DNA of 64,000 bases from Oscillatoria acuminata PCC 6304. Lineage in GTDB: Bacteria > Cyanobacteriota > Cyanobacteriia > Cyanobacteriales > Laspinemataceae. Below are positions 57,472-64,000 of the stretch, in pieces (position 1 is the stretch's first letter; each line of letters starts with the position of its first letter). The DNA is taken from the NCBI RefSeq assembly GCF_000317105.1, contig NC_019693.1:5519227-5583226 (forward strand), given 5' to 3'. Below the pieces are notes generated by a model. The model was not told where the DNA came from. It worked only from the letters and a program-made list of their open reading frames with translations, and did not search any database. Both the position numbers and the translations under genes were made by a program.

Positions 57472-58962
57472 TCAAATTATATTTAACCACTGGGTGATCA
57501 GTCTCGGTGCCGGTAAGACGATCGCCAATAACAGGGCGATCGCCAGTAAGCCCAACAGATCCCGGCGATTATCCAATTCGCTGACATCATTTAGGGCGGG
57601 GGAATCTACAATCGGCATAAAGAATAACAGAATTGCCCAAATAACCCATAATCGATGTATCCAAGCGATTCCCAGAAAGGCAATTCGGGTGATTTGTCCG
57701 ATGCGGACGGCTTTCACCTGCCCAAACATGGCATGAATAATATGTCCCCCATCCAATTGACCCACGGGAATCAGATTTAAGGCAGTGGCTATTAAGCCAA
57801 TGTATCCAGCAACGGCAACGGGATGTAAGTTAATGGCACTGGTGAGGGTGAGTTGCGACCCTAGGGCGAGTTTACTCAGAAAGGCCAGGATGAGGGATGT
57901 TTTGGGGTCTAGGGCAGTGATTTGGAAAATTCCGGGGTTCTCTGGGATCGGTACGATGGTGGAATGAACCAATCCCCACCACAACAGGGGCAGGGTGACC
58001 ACCAATCCAGCCAGGGGACCGGCAATACTGATATCAAACAAGACTTTCCGATTCGGCATGGGCGATCTAATTTTGATGAATGCCCCGAAGGTGCCTAACA
58101 AAAAGGGGAAGGGAATAAAATAAGGCAGGGTGGTCTTGATTTTATAAAAAACTGCCGCCAGATAGTGACCGGATTCGTGAATCCCGAGGATGAGCATCAG
58201 GGCAACGGCGTAGGGTAATCCCTGCAATAATAAACTGGGGTCAGATTGGACCTCTTCCAGAGAGAATCCAACCAGTTCAGTCCCGAACAAGGTGGTCGTA
58301 AACAGGGTGATCCCGGCGAGGGATAGAGCAATTAAGGGTTTGTTTAACTCATCCTGTGATAGGGTTTGCTGAGGGTTGGGAACTAAGAGAAAAAAGGGCT
58401 GGCCTTTGAAATCTTCTTGAAAAATAATTAAGAAGCGATCGCCGAATTTGTCCTCTATTTTGGCGCAAATTTTTTGATAGGCCGACTCCGGGGGCGATCG
58501 CAACTGGCCCCGACAGATCACCGCTTGCGGACGGTAATCGATCTGATGCAAGGCATAAACCGTCCAATCAAAGCAATCGCGCAACTCCTGTTCTTCACCA
58601 TCATTCAAGGCCCTTAACTCCTGGGGATTCACAGGTGCAAACCCGCGAGAAACAGCCTTCATCCGGGGAGATTCCGGGTCGCTATCACCCCCCGGATCCT
58701 GTTCTAATTCCGAGTGCATATCCCGACGACCCCAGAAAAACAGCATCCAGTAAATCAAGGGTGATACCACGAAGGAACCGAGGGCAACTTCTTTGGGTAA
58801 AGGGCTGCGATCGCCATGAATGAAAAACCAAGCCATCCACAGGAATGCAGGGGCCATTACTGCCAACCACAACACCCAAACCGGAGTGTGCGTCAGGTGT
58901 GCCACACGCTGCCGCAAAATAATGTATGTAATAAATCCTAGAAGCAGTAACCAGAGAATCAT
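57472..58962 (-). CDS. Site-2-protease-type M50 membrane metalloprotease (EGY-like)
   Basis: 496 residues from ATG 58962; the frame extends to a TTG at 58977. Two N-terminal membrane segments, then a soluble region (about 90-220) typical of EGY-type proteases, with a FQEDFKGQPFFLLVP strand. The zinc motif HESGH (267-271 counted from 58977) sits in a helix (LMLILGIHESGHYLAAVFY), and the second metal motif is NLIPVGQLDGGH. In chloroplasts EGY1 and in cyanobacteria its relatives cleave membrane proteins; the substrate here is unknown. The gene starts 3 bp from the oppositely oriented MBL gene. Confidence 0.85.
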   Translation of the reverse strand: MILWLLLLGFITYIILRQRVAHLTHTPVWVLWLAVMAPAFLWMAWFFIHGDRSPLPKEVALGSFVVSPLIYWMLFFWGRRDMHSELEQDPGGDSDPESPRMKAVSRGFAPVNPQELRALNDGEEQELRDCFDWTVYALHQIDYRPQAVICRGQLRSPPESAYQKICAKIEDKFGDRFLIIFQEDFKGQPFFLLVPNPQQTLSQDELNKPLIALSLAGITLFTTTLFGTELVGFSLEEVQSDPSLLLQGLPYAVALMLILGIHESGHYLAAVFYKIKTTLPYFIPFPFLLGTFGAFIKIRSPMPNRKVLFDISIAGPLAGLVVTLPLLWWGLVHSTIVPIPENPGIFQITALDPKTSLILAFLSKLALGSQLTLTSAINLHPVAVAGYIGLIATALNLIPVGQLDGGHIIHAMFGQVKAVRIGQITRIAFLGIAWIHRLWVIWAILLFFMPIVDSPALNDVSELDNRRDLLGLLAIALLLAIVLPAPRLITQWLNII

Positions 58963-58965
58963 GCT

Positions 58966-59622
58966 ATGCCCAAACAACCACGGGCTGTCTTTGATAATAT
59001 TTTTGCCTTTTCTCCCAATCGAGAGACTTTAGGTGCGACAGCTTATCTTATTGTAGAAAATAACGCCAATATCCTGGTAGATTGTCCCCCCTGGGATGAG
59101 TCAACCGCAGAATTTCTGAACCAGCAAGGCGGTCTAGACTCGCTATTTCTGACCCACCGGGGCGGCATTTCCAAGGTGAAAGAGATTCAAAAAGCCACGG
59201 GATGTCAAGTGGTGATTCAAGAGTGGGAAGCCTATTTACTGCCGGAATTGACGGTGCAGACCTTTGAGAAAGATTGCACCCTTAGCCCCAATTGTCAGGG
59301 AATTTGGACCCCCGGTCATTCTCCCGGGTCCTCCTGTTTATATTATGGGGGTCACGGAGGGGTTTTATTTGTGGGAAGGCATTTACTTCCCAATGCACAG
59401 GGAGAACCGATGCCCTTGCGAACCTCTAAAACCTTTCACTGGACCCGGCAAATTCAGTCCGTTAAGCTCCTGCAAGAACAATTTGCACCCGAGAGCTTGC
59501 ACTATCTCTGTCCCGGGGCGAGTACGGGCTTTTTGCGGGGGAAACGGGTGATTGACTCCGCCTATCAGCATCTTGCGGCGATCGACCTTCAGGGGTTGCA
59601 GCAGTTGGAACCTATCTTGTGA
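58966..59622 (+). CDS. MBL-fold protein lacking the HxHxDH zinc motif
   Basis: 218 residues. The fold pattern is metallo-beta-lactamase-like: GATAYLIVENNANILVDCPP, LDSLFLTHRGGISK, TPGHSPGSSCLYY, GVLFVGRHLLPN, LCPGASTGFLRG. However the usual THxHxDH becomes THRGG (His64 only); His118 of the later GHSPG motif is kept. It is therefore likely to bind metal differently or not to be hydrolytic. Similar degenerate MBL proteins exist in cyanobacteria. Starts 3 bp from the divergent M50 gene. Confidence 0.8.
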   Translation: MPKQPRAVFDNIFAFSPNRETLGATAYLIVENNANILVDCPPWDESTAEFLNQQGGLDSLFLTHRGGISKVKEIQKATGCQVVIQEWEAYLLPELTVQTFEKDCTLSPNCQGIWTPGHSPGSSCLYYGGHGGVLFVGRHLLPNAQGEPMPLRTSKTFHWTRQIQSVKLLQEQFAPESLHYLCPGASTGFLRGKRVIDSAYQHLAAIDLQGLQQLEPIL

Positions 59623-59655
59623 TGGTCTCTTGTTATAACTGAAGCCGCCTCTCTC

Positions 59656-59687
59656 CCCCTGTCATGGCTGAAAAGCCGTGACAGGGG
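59656..59687. terminator. Hairpin after the MBL gene
   Basis: CCCCTGTCATGGCT, loop GAAA, AGCCGTGACAGGGG. 34 bp after the stop; no T run, so a repeat hairpin is also possible. Confidence 0.5.
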
Positions 59688-59701
59688 CAATCAGCAGCTT
59701 A

Positions 59702-59853
59702 GGGGATTGCAAAATATAAATCATCCAACCATTCAACTGAAAGGAAGGTCAATGTAGGGGCGCAATGCTTGCGCCCTCCGGAGGGCGCAAGCATTGCGCC
59801 CCTACAGATACCTACGAACGAACGTTTTGGAGATTTTATTTTTTGGAGTTCCC
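59702..59853 (+). mobile_element. MITE copy A (152 bp) with TTA target duplication
   Basis: The ends are imperfect inverted repeats: GGGGATTGCAAAATATAAAT at the left and, on the other strand, GGGAACTCCAAAAAATAAAA at the right. TTA flanks both sides (59699-59701, 59854-59856). It contains no ORF but the 54 bp TGTAGGGGCGC palindrome. Copy B lies inverted at 62196-62340. A 3 bp TNA duplication points to an IS5-family (IS1031-type) transposase (inference). Confidence 0.75.
59753..59806. repeat. 54 bp perfect palindrome inside MITE copy A
   Basis: Arms TGTAGGGGCGCAATGCTTGC, centre TCC|GGA at 59779/59780. Same family as 53249-53302. Confidence 0.85.
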
Positions 59854-60021
59854 TTAAGCGCCTGTATTGGGGCCACACAGAAGCAAGAGGCTTCCGCCTC
59901 CAAATAGGCGTGACTCGGCACCGCCATCTCAGGAGGCGGGAATGGATGGAGTAGGAGTAGTTCACAATTCTTGCTAAAATGCAACCCAATAGTGCGTGTC
60001 CTTGAATAGTTGGTAAAAATC

Positions 60022-60486
60022 ATGTCCGTTGCAACTCCTTACTCGAACGCGCCTGATGTCTCAACCGAAGATTATCTAGTCGTCGGTTTGGCAACTTGTT
60101 TTCTCAAGCAAGATGGGGAAATCCATCAGGTCAAAATTGTAGAACCGATCCCTTCAGCGGCGTTAGAGGCGATTCTTAAGGGAATTCCTACGTCGTATGA
60201 ATTCGCTTGCGCCACTACCCTCGGTGCAATCTTGGAGGGTGAACAGCCGAAACTGTTGCCGGAGTTTCCTGCTGATGCTCAATTCTGTGATGATTTTACA
60301 GAACGGGCGATTTCGACGGTTCGGACTTATCAACACCGTCCTCAAGCTCGTGAGGCGATCGCCCTGGGGTCAATTTATCGCGAATTGAACTATTCAGTCG
60401 AGCGCAAGCGGGTTCTGAATTCTGATAATATTGTTCGGGCTGAAGATAACGTGAAGCAACACGAGTACACTCATAAAGTCTTGTAA
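60022..60486 (+). CDS. Conserved cyanobacterial hypothetical protein
   Basis: 154 residues from ATG 60022 (MSVATPYSNAPDVSTEDYLVVGLATCF); a TTG at 60010 would add four. The start suggests a small beta domain (VKIVEPIPSAALEAILKGIPTSYEFACATTLGAIL); the C-terminal half is helical and charged (ERAISTVRTYQHRPQAREAI ... YSVERKRVLNSDNIVRAEDNVKQHEYTHKVL). No signal peptide. I believe close relatives exist across cyanobacteria but cannot name a function. A terminator-like hairpin follows. Confidence 0.7.
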   Translation: MSVATPYSNAPDVSTEDYLVVGLATCFLKQDGEIHQVKIVEPIPSAALEAILKGIPTSYEFACATTLGAILEGEQPKLLPEFPADAQFCDDFTERAISTVRTYQHRPQAREAIALGSIYRELNYSVERKRVLNSDNIVRAEDNVKQHEYTHKVL

Positions 60487-60496
60487 TTTTCAAGAG

Positions 60497-60548
60497 TTGA
60501 AGAGGGGGGATTGCGGCTTTAACCCGAAGATTTCCCCTCCTTCAATTT
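60497..60548 (+). terminator. Probable terminator of the 60022 gene
   Basis: TTGAAGAGGGGGGA pairs with TTCCCCTCCTTCAA, followed by TTTAT. The loop is long (about 25 bases). Confidence 0.5.
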
Positions 60549-60560
60549 ATATTCAATATT

Positions 60561-60599
60561 AGGAATGAATCATTGTTTTAGGAATGAATCATTGTTTTT
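60561..60599. repeat. 19 bp tandem duplication
   Basis: AGGAATGAATCATTGTTTT occurs twice head to tail, followed by GAGTGAGAGTTCATTCCT, which can fold back on the repeats. Confidence 0.7.
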
Positions 60600-60787
60600 G
60601 GAGTGAGAGTTCATTCCTTATTTTTATGAGCAAAAACCCGCAGCGTCCAGCCTGGGGCTACACGGACGAAGCCCGCCTGCGCGGGCTAAAAGCGAAAACC
60701 GACTTTTAACAACCGGATTTGGTATCAAAGGGGTTTTCTTCCCAACTCATCTATCAATCTATTCACTCTGGTGAGGTCTTGTGAACA

Positions 60788-61543
60788 ATGGCTGAAAATA
60801 AACCTCTCTCTTTAGGAGAACAAAATTATCAAGAATTTGCGGAACGGTATGCTGCCGCAATTTCCACGAAACCTCATAATGCCTATTATGAACGTCCGGC
60901 AACTCTCTCGTTATTACCGAATGTGAACCGATTGCGCGTATTAGATGCCGGATGTGGTCCGGGAATTTACACCCAATGGTTACTCGATCGCGGTGCAGAA
61001 GTGGTCGCTTGTGATGTGACTCCCAAAATGGTAGATATCACTCGGCAACGGGTGGGCGATTTGGCTGAGGTATATTGTGCGGATTTGGACCAACCCCTGA
61101 GTTTTGCGGGGGATGCCCAGTTTGATTTAGTGATTTGTCCTTTAGTTTTGGACTATCTTTTAGACTGGTATCCTGTATTTTGCGAATTTTTTAGAGTATT
61201 AAAGCCTGGGGGAATTTTAGTTTTTTCCTGTGGTCATCCTACCGCAGATTATATATATAGTCAAGAGCAGAAGGGAGATGGGGCTAATTACTTTGAAGTC
61301 GAAGATTTTGTCATGGAATGGCGATTGTTTGGCAAGCCTTACCCGGTGATTCAATCTTATCGGCGACCTTTACAGGCTATTTTAAATCCGTTAATAGAGG
61401 CGGGGTTGGTGTTGGACAAAGTTCTGGAACCCCAACCAACAGATTCGTTTCAGGTGGCGGATGCCCAGGGATATGAACAGTTGATGCGATCGCCAGGGTT
61501 TATCTGTGTTCGTTCCCACAAACCGGGACAGAGTTCCAGTTAA
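60788..61543 (+). CDS. Class I SAM-dependent methyltransferase
   Basis: 251 residues. Motif I VLDAGCGPGI (51-60), an acidic residue ending strand 2 (VVACDVTPKMV), motif with YCADLDQPLSF, and FDLVICPLVLDYLLDWYPVFCEFFRVLKPGGILVFSC. The C-terminus (YFEVEDFVMEWRLFGKPYPVIQSYRRPLQAILNPLIEAG) is that of UbiE/Methyltransf_11-type enzymes acting on small molecules. Substrate unknown; no pathway neighbours. Confidence 0.8.
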   Translation: MAENKPLSLGEQNYQEFAERYAAAISTKPHNAYYERPATLSLLPNVNRLRVLDAGCGPGIYTQWLLDRGAEVVACDVTPKMVDITRQRVGDLAEVYCADLDQPLSFAGDAQFDLVICPLVLDYLLDWYPVFCEFFRVLKPGGILVFSCGHPTADYIYSQEQKGDGANYFEVEDFVMEWRLFGKPYPVIQSYRRPLQAILNPLIEAGLVLDKVLEPQPTDSFQVADAQGYEQLMRSPGFICVRSHKPGQSSS

Positions 61544-61628
61544 AAACAGGGGAATGGGTTTGGAATTGGCGAAGAAGTCTTATAAAATCAGGATACAGTA
61601 AACCGGGTGCGATGAAACCGAGGGCAAC

Positions 61629-62066
61629 ATGGAACAAATGACGGAACGAATTGAATCGATAAAGGCGGGGGCGATCGCCGGATGTTCTTTGGCAGTTGCC
61701 TGGGGAATTACCAGTTTCGGCAATCAGTTGTGGTTATCCCCAGGGGTTGAAAGTTGGGCAATTTTTCCGGCATGGCAGCGGTTATGGGTCAGTGGAGGCA
61801 GTGCGGGAGTGGCGGGATTTTTGTTTGGGGTGACTTACCGTTATATTATTCGGGATGATGTCAATCCTCATTTGAAATCGGGTGCGGTATTTGCCTTTGG
61901 ATTAGTCCGAGTATTGGCTCAAATTGAAGTAGGATTAAGTCATCCCAGCGACATTTTTCCCTTGGGAGTTATGGGAATAGAAAGTATTCTAATGTTTGCC
62001 ATCGCCAGGGTTCTATTAGATGCGGCGATCGCCCGTCATTGGGTTAAGCCTTTTTCTAGTTTTTAA
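61629..62066 (+). CDS. Conserved membrane protein
   Basis: 145 residues with about four hydrophobic segments: AGAIAGCSLAVAWGITSF, WVSGGSAGVAGFLFGVTYRY, GAVFAFGLVRVLAQIEVGL, GVMGIESILMFAIARVLLDAAIA. Layout and length fit a small family seen in cyanobacteria (function unknown). The start is ATG 61629; ATG 61638 is an alternative. Follows the methyltransferase gene by 85 bp. Confidence 0.65.
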   Translation: MEQMTERIESIKAGAIAGCSLAVAWGITSFGNQLWLSPGVESWAIFPAWQRLWVSGGSAGVAGFLFGVTYRYIIRDDVNPHLKSGAVFAFGLVRVLAQIEVGLSHPSDIFPLGVMGIESILMFAIARVLLDAAIARHWVKPFSSF

Positions 62067-62195
62067 ACAACCTTACCCAAAACATCGGGAAAACCCTCGG
62101 AGAATTGTTGTCCTCTTTCTGCTTACTACATTGTATCATCAATGAGTTCAAAACTTCTGGTTTTAATGGCGATCGCCACCCGTTCCTCGGACTGA

Positions 62196-62340
62196 GGGAA
62201 CTCCAAAAAATAAAACCTCCAAAACGTTCGTTCGTAGTGACGAATAAACGGAGTAGCCCCGTTTCTTGTAGGGGCGCAATGCTTGCGCCCCTACACTTCT
62301 TTCAGTTGAACGGTTGGATGATTTATATTTTGCAATCCCC
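62196..62340 (-). mobile_element. MITE copy B (145 bp) with TGA target duplication
   Basis: Inverted orientation relative to copy A at 59702. Ends GGGAACTCCAAAAAATAAAA and, on the other side, GGGGATTGCAAAATATAAAT; flanks TGA (62193-62195 and 62341-62343). Between, the short 29 bp form of the TGTAGGGGCGC palindrome lies at 62267-62295, plus a stretch absent from copy A (GAAACGGGGCTACTCCGTTT on the minus strand). Confidence 0.75.
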
Positions 62341-62380
62341 TGAGTAAAAAAACTGAGGTTCTGCACTCCATCTCAGTCAG

Positions 62381-62517
62381 GCAGCAAAAGTGACAGCAGA
62401 AACCTGGTTTTGGGGTTATTTACCAAGGGTGGAGAAACCGGGTTTCTTCATCAAATCTCGATAAAGTAGCAAAAGTGCTCGCAGAAACCCGGTTTCTGGG
62501 TGGGTTGCTAAGGGTAC
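62381..62517. repeat. Imperfect direct repeat with GAAACCCGGTTTC palindromes
   Basis: Two units of about 53 bp (62381-62433 and 62466-62517), each AGCAAAAGTG..., GCAGAAACC(C/T)GGTTT, then a GGTT...TAAGGGT-type end. A further AGAAACCGGGTTTCTT lies between at 62432. Same palindrome family as 45541-45605. These fill the spacer before the NACHT gene. Confidence 0.65.
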
Positions 62518-62560
62518 AATAAAACAGCTTGGCCCACTCTTAATACCCCTTGCCTTCCTT

Positions 62561-64000
62561 ATGGTGCTTCAGATTATTAAAGAACATAAGCTACTCTTAG
62601 GAGTAACCGCCTTACTCTCCATCGGGTCTGTGGTAGCCGGTGGCGCAACGGCAATCCCCCTGTTAGCGGAGTTTGCTTCACCTCTACTCAATAGCATGGC
62701 GGCTACCAAATTACTGGATTTGGCTAAAAAACTGCGGGATAGTTCCCAAGTTTTGACCAATGAAGATTTACCCAAAGCAGCAGGAAGGGCGATCGCCTTG
62801 GGAATTCTCCACATCTCCCAAGAAGACAAATATCGCGAGATTGCCCCGGGATTAGAGAGTTTAGCCCGGAAAACGGAAAAATACTGGCTCCAAATTGAGC
62901 GCGATCGCCAGAGTCCCGGGGACTATCTCCCCATTCGAGAACCCCAGTTGCGCTATGTTTTCGCCGCTAATGCTGCTGAAACGGCGATCGCCACCCTGGA
63001 TTTAGAGAGTTGGCAAAAGCTGATTACCTGGTTGATGGAACAACACCAACCCCATTTACCCGCAGAGATTGGCGAATACCAAGATGCGATCGATGCCATT
63101 AGTCAACATCTCTATAAACGGTTTTCCCATAACCTGCGGGAAGTCTTGAAACAAGATGCCCGGGAAGGGGGACCGGCGTTTAGTGGGATGGTGTTGGATT
63201 TACTCCGGGATAATCTCGCCCAAACCCACCAACAGGCGCTCAAACAACAAGATATCATCCAGATTTTAACCCACTTAGAGACCGGCATCCGAGACGAACT
63301 GGGCCAACTGCGGGGAAGTTTCCAGCAGTTTTTTGACCTCACCAAACCCCGCTTACCGATTCGTCAAGAATGTGAAACCCTGATTGCTGATAAAATCCAA
63401 GATTTTGTCGGGCGCAAATATGTATTTGCCGCGATTCGGGACTTTTTGCACAAGAACCCCAAAGGCTATTTTATCCTGGAAGCTGACCCGGGAGTGGGGA
63501 AAAGTGCCATTCTCGCCAAATTAGTCGAGTTATCGCAAGGGCACTGTCTCACTCATTTTAATAGTCAAGGCTCAGGGATAATTAAACCGCAACAATTCCT
63601 AGAAAATATTTGCATACAACTGATTGAGGGCTATCACCTGGATTATCCTCAGTTGCCAGAAAAGACGACAGAAGATGGCAATGTGTTAGCCCGATTGTTG
63701 GCGGAAGCGAGTAAAACCTTACTCCCGGGAGAAAAATTAATTGTGGTGGTGGATGCCTTAGATGAGGTGGATGCCTCCAGCCAAACCCCGGGCAGTAATC
63801 TCCTCTATTTACCCGATTCCCTACCGGATCAGGTCTATTTTATCCTCTCCAAACGCCCGAAACAACTGCCCCTGCCCCTGACTGACTATGACATCCCCTT
63901 TGATTTAATGCTGTATCCCGCAGAAAGTGCGCGGGATGCCCGTCACTACGCCGAGAAACGCTGGCAGCAGAGTCCCCAGATTCAGGACTGGGTGACATCG
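62561..64000 (+). CDS. NACHT/STAND NTPase, 5' part (C-terminus outside window)
   Basis: 480 codons, open to the window edge; read from ATG 62561. The N-terminus has a hydrophobic stretch (LLLGVTALLSIGSVVAGGATAIPLL) and a helical region of about 270 residues (RAIALGILHISQEDKYREI, LKQQDIIQILTHLETGIRDEL). Then a P-loop ATPase: VGRKYVFAAIRDFL, Walker A EADPGVGKSAI (Lys314), and Walker B LIVVVDALDEVD with the NACHT-type D-x-[DE]. STAND proteins of this kind usually continue with WD40 or TPR sensor repeats and serve in signalling or antiphage defence (family knowledge); the sensor is not visible here. Confidence 0.8.
   Translation, partial: MVLQIIKEHKLLLGVTALLSIGSVVAGGATAIPLLAEFASPLLNSMAATKLLDLAKKLRDSSQVLTNEDLPKAAGRAIALGILHISQEDKYREIAPGLESLARKTEKYWLQIERDRQSPGDYLPIREPQLRYVFAANAAETAIATLDLESWQKLITWLMEQHQPHLPAEIGEYQDAIDAISQHLYKRFSHNLREVLKQDAREGGPAFSGMVLDLLRDNLAQTHQQALKQQDIIQILTHLETGIRDELGQLRGSFQQFFDLTKPRLPIRQECETLIADKIQDFVGRKYVFAAIRDFLHKNPKGYFILEADPGVGKSAILAKLVELSQGHCLTHFNSQGSGIIKPQQFLENICIQLIEGYHLDYPQLPEKTTEDGNVLARLLAEASKTLLPGEKLIVVVDALDEVDASSQTPGSNLLYLPDSLPDQVYFILSKRPKQLPLPLTDYDIPFDLMLYPAESARDARHYAEKRWQQSPQIQDWVTS

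Larger units (their letters stand above)
60487..60787. other. Repeat-bearing spacer
   Basis: 301 bp with a terminator-like hairpin (60497-60548), a 19 bp tandem repeat (60561-60599) and the hairpin GCCCGCCTGCGCGGGC near 60672, a common cyanobacterial repeat. No gene seen. Confidence 0.5.

Noticed and set aside
62105-62347. Plus-strand frame of 80 codons
   Set aside because: It consists mostly of MITE copy B.

Overview
The window looks like chromosomal DNA of a filamentous cyanobacterium, most likely of the Oscillatoriales (Oscillatoria/Laspinema-like; genus is inference). Reasons: HIP1 octamers (GCGATCGC) occur throughout both genes and spacers; many families are typical of cyanobacteria (bilin-type GAF histidine kinases, BicA-like bicarbonate transporter, DUF1822/CHAT cassettes, V4R proteins like Slr0144/Slr0147, two-partner-secretion proteins); and the spacers hold dense families of short palindromic repeats.

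Layout. 1-965: 3'-truncated gene (minus strand) for a protein with four 'NPDL...EGR' repeats and a proline-rich tandem-repeat tail. 1397-4818: a sigma-like factor, a DUF1822 protein and a cytoplasmic-type CHAT protease with a TPR tail, followed by an IS1182-type element with a frameshifted transposase. 7081-19008: divergent CAP/RTX protein and a 3244-residue multidomain subtilase whose catalytic domain is split by a 426-residue array of LFGLSNRIRW repeats. 19077-21282: a small ORF and a tandem pair of nuclease-like genes, the second killed by one nonsense codon. 21685-28460: a TpsA protein fused in frame to its own TpsB/POTRA transporter, overlapping an exported TPR-CHAT protease. 28573-35719 (minus): a second cassette (YbjN-like protein, multi-HTH sigma-like protein, DUF1822, CHAT-CHASE2, DUF928). 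36094-38374: a cluster resembling slr0144-slr0147 of Synechocystis. 38825-44228: two GAF histidine kinases with three candidate bilin-binding GAF domains. 44852-53034: mostly housekeeping genes (NADAR, geranylgeranyl-reductase family, pyrH-frr, thioredoxin-like, hydrolase, bicA, sfsA). 53317-55840: a complete-looking group II intron with maturase. 56013-62066: trmFO, an M50 protease divergent from a degenerate MBL protein, a conserved hypothetical, a methyltransferase and a membrane protein, with two copies of a MITE. 62561-64000: 5' part of a NACHT/STAND NTPase.

How it fits together. Three CHAT (caspase-like) proteases lie within 31 kb. Two sit in cassettes with the same order, sigma-like regulator > DUF1822 > CHAT. 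This suggests a CRISPR-independent protease/sigma module in which the CHAT protease controls a transcription regulator, possibly through DUF1822; that is a hypothesis drawn from gene order and from the type III-E CRISPR protease-sigma precedent. The exported CHAT protein is tied to a secreted adhesin. The giant subtilase and the self-transporting TpsA-TpsB fusion are the most unusual single proteins. No tRNA, rRNA or CRISPR array was seen.
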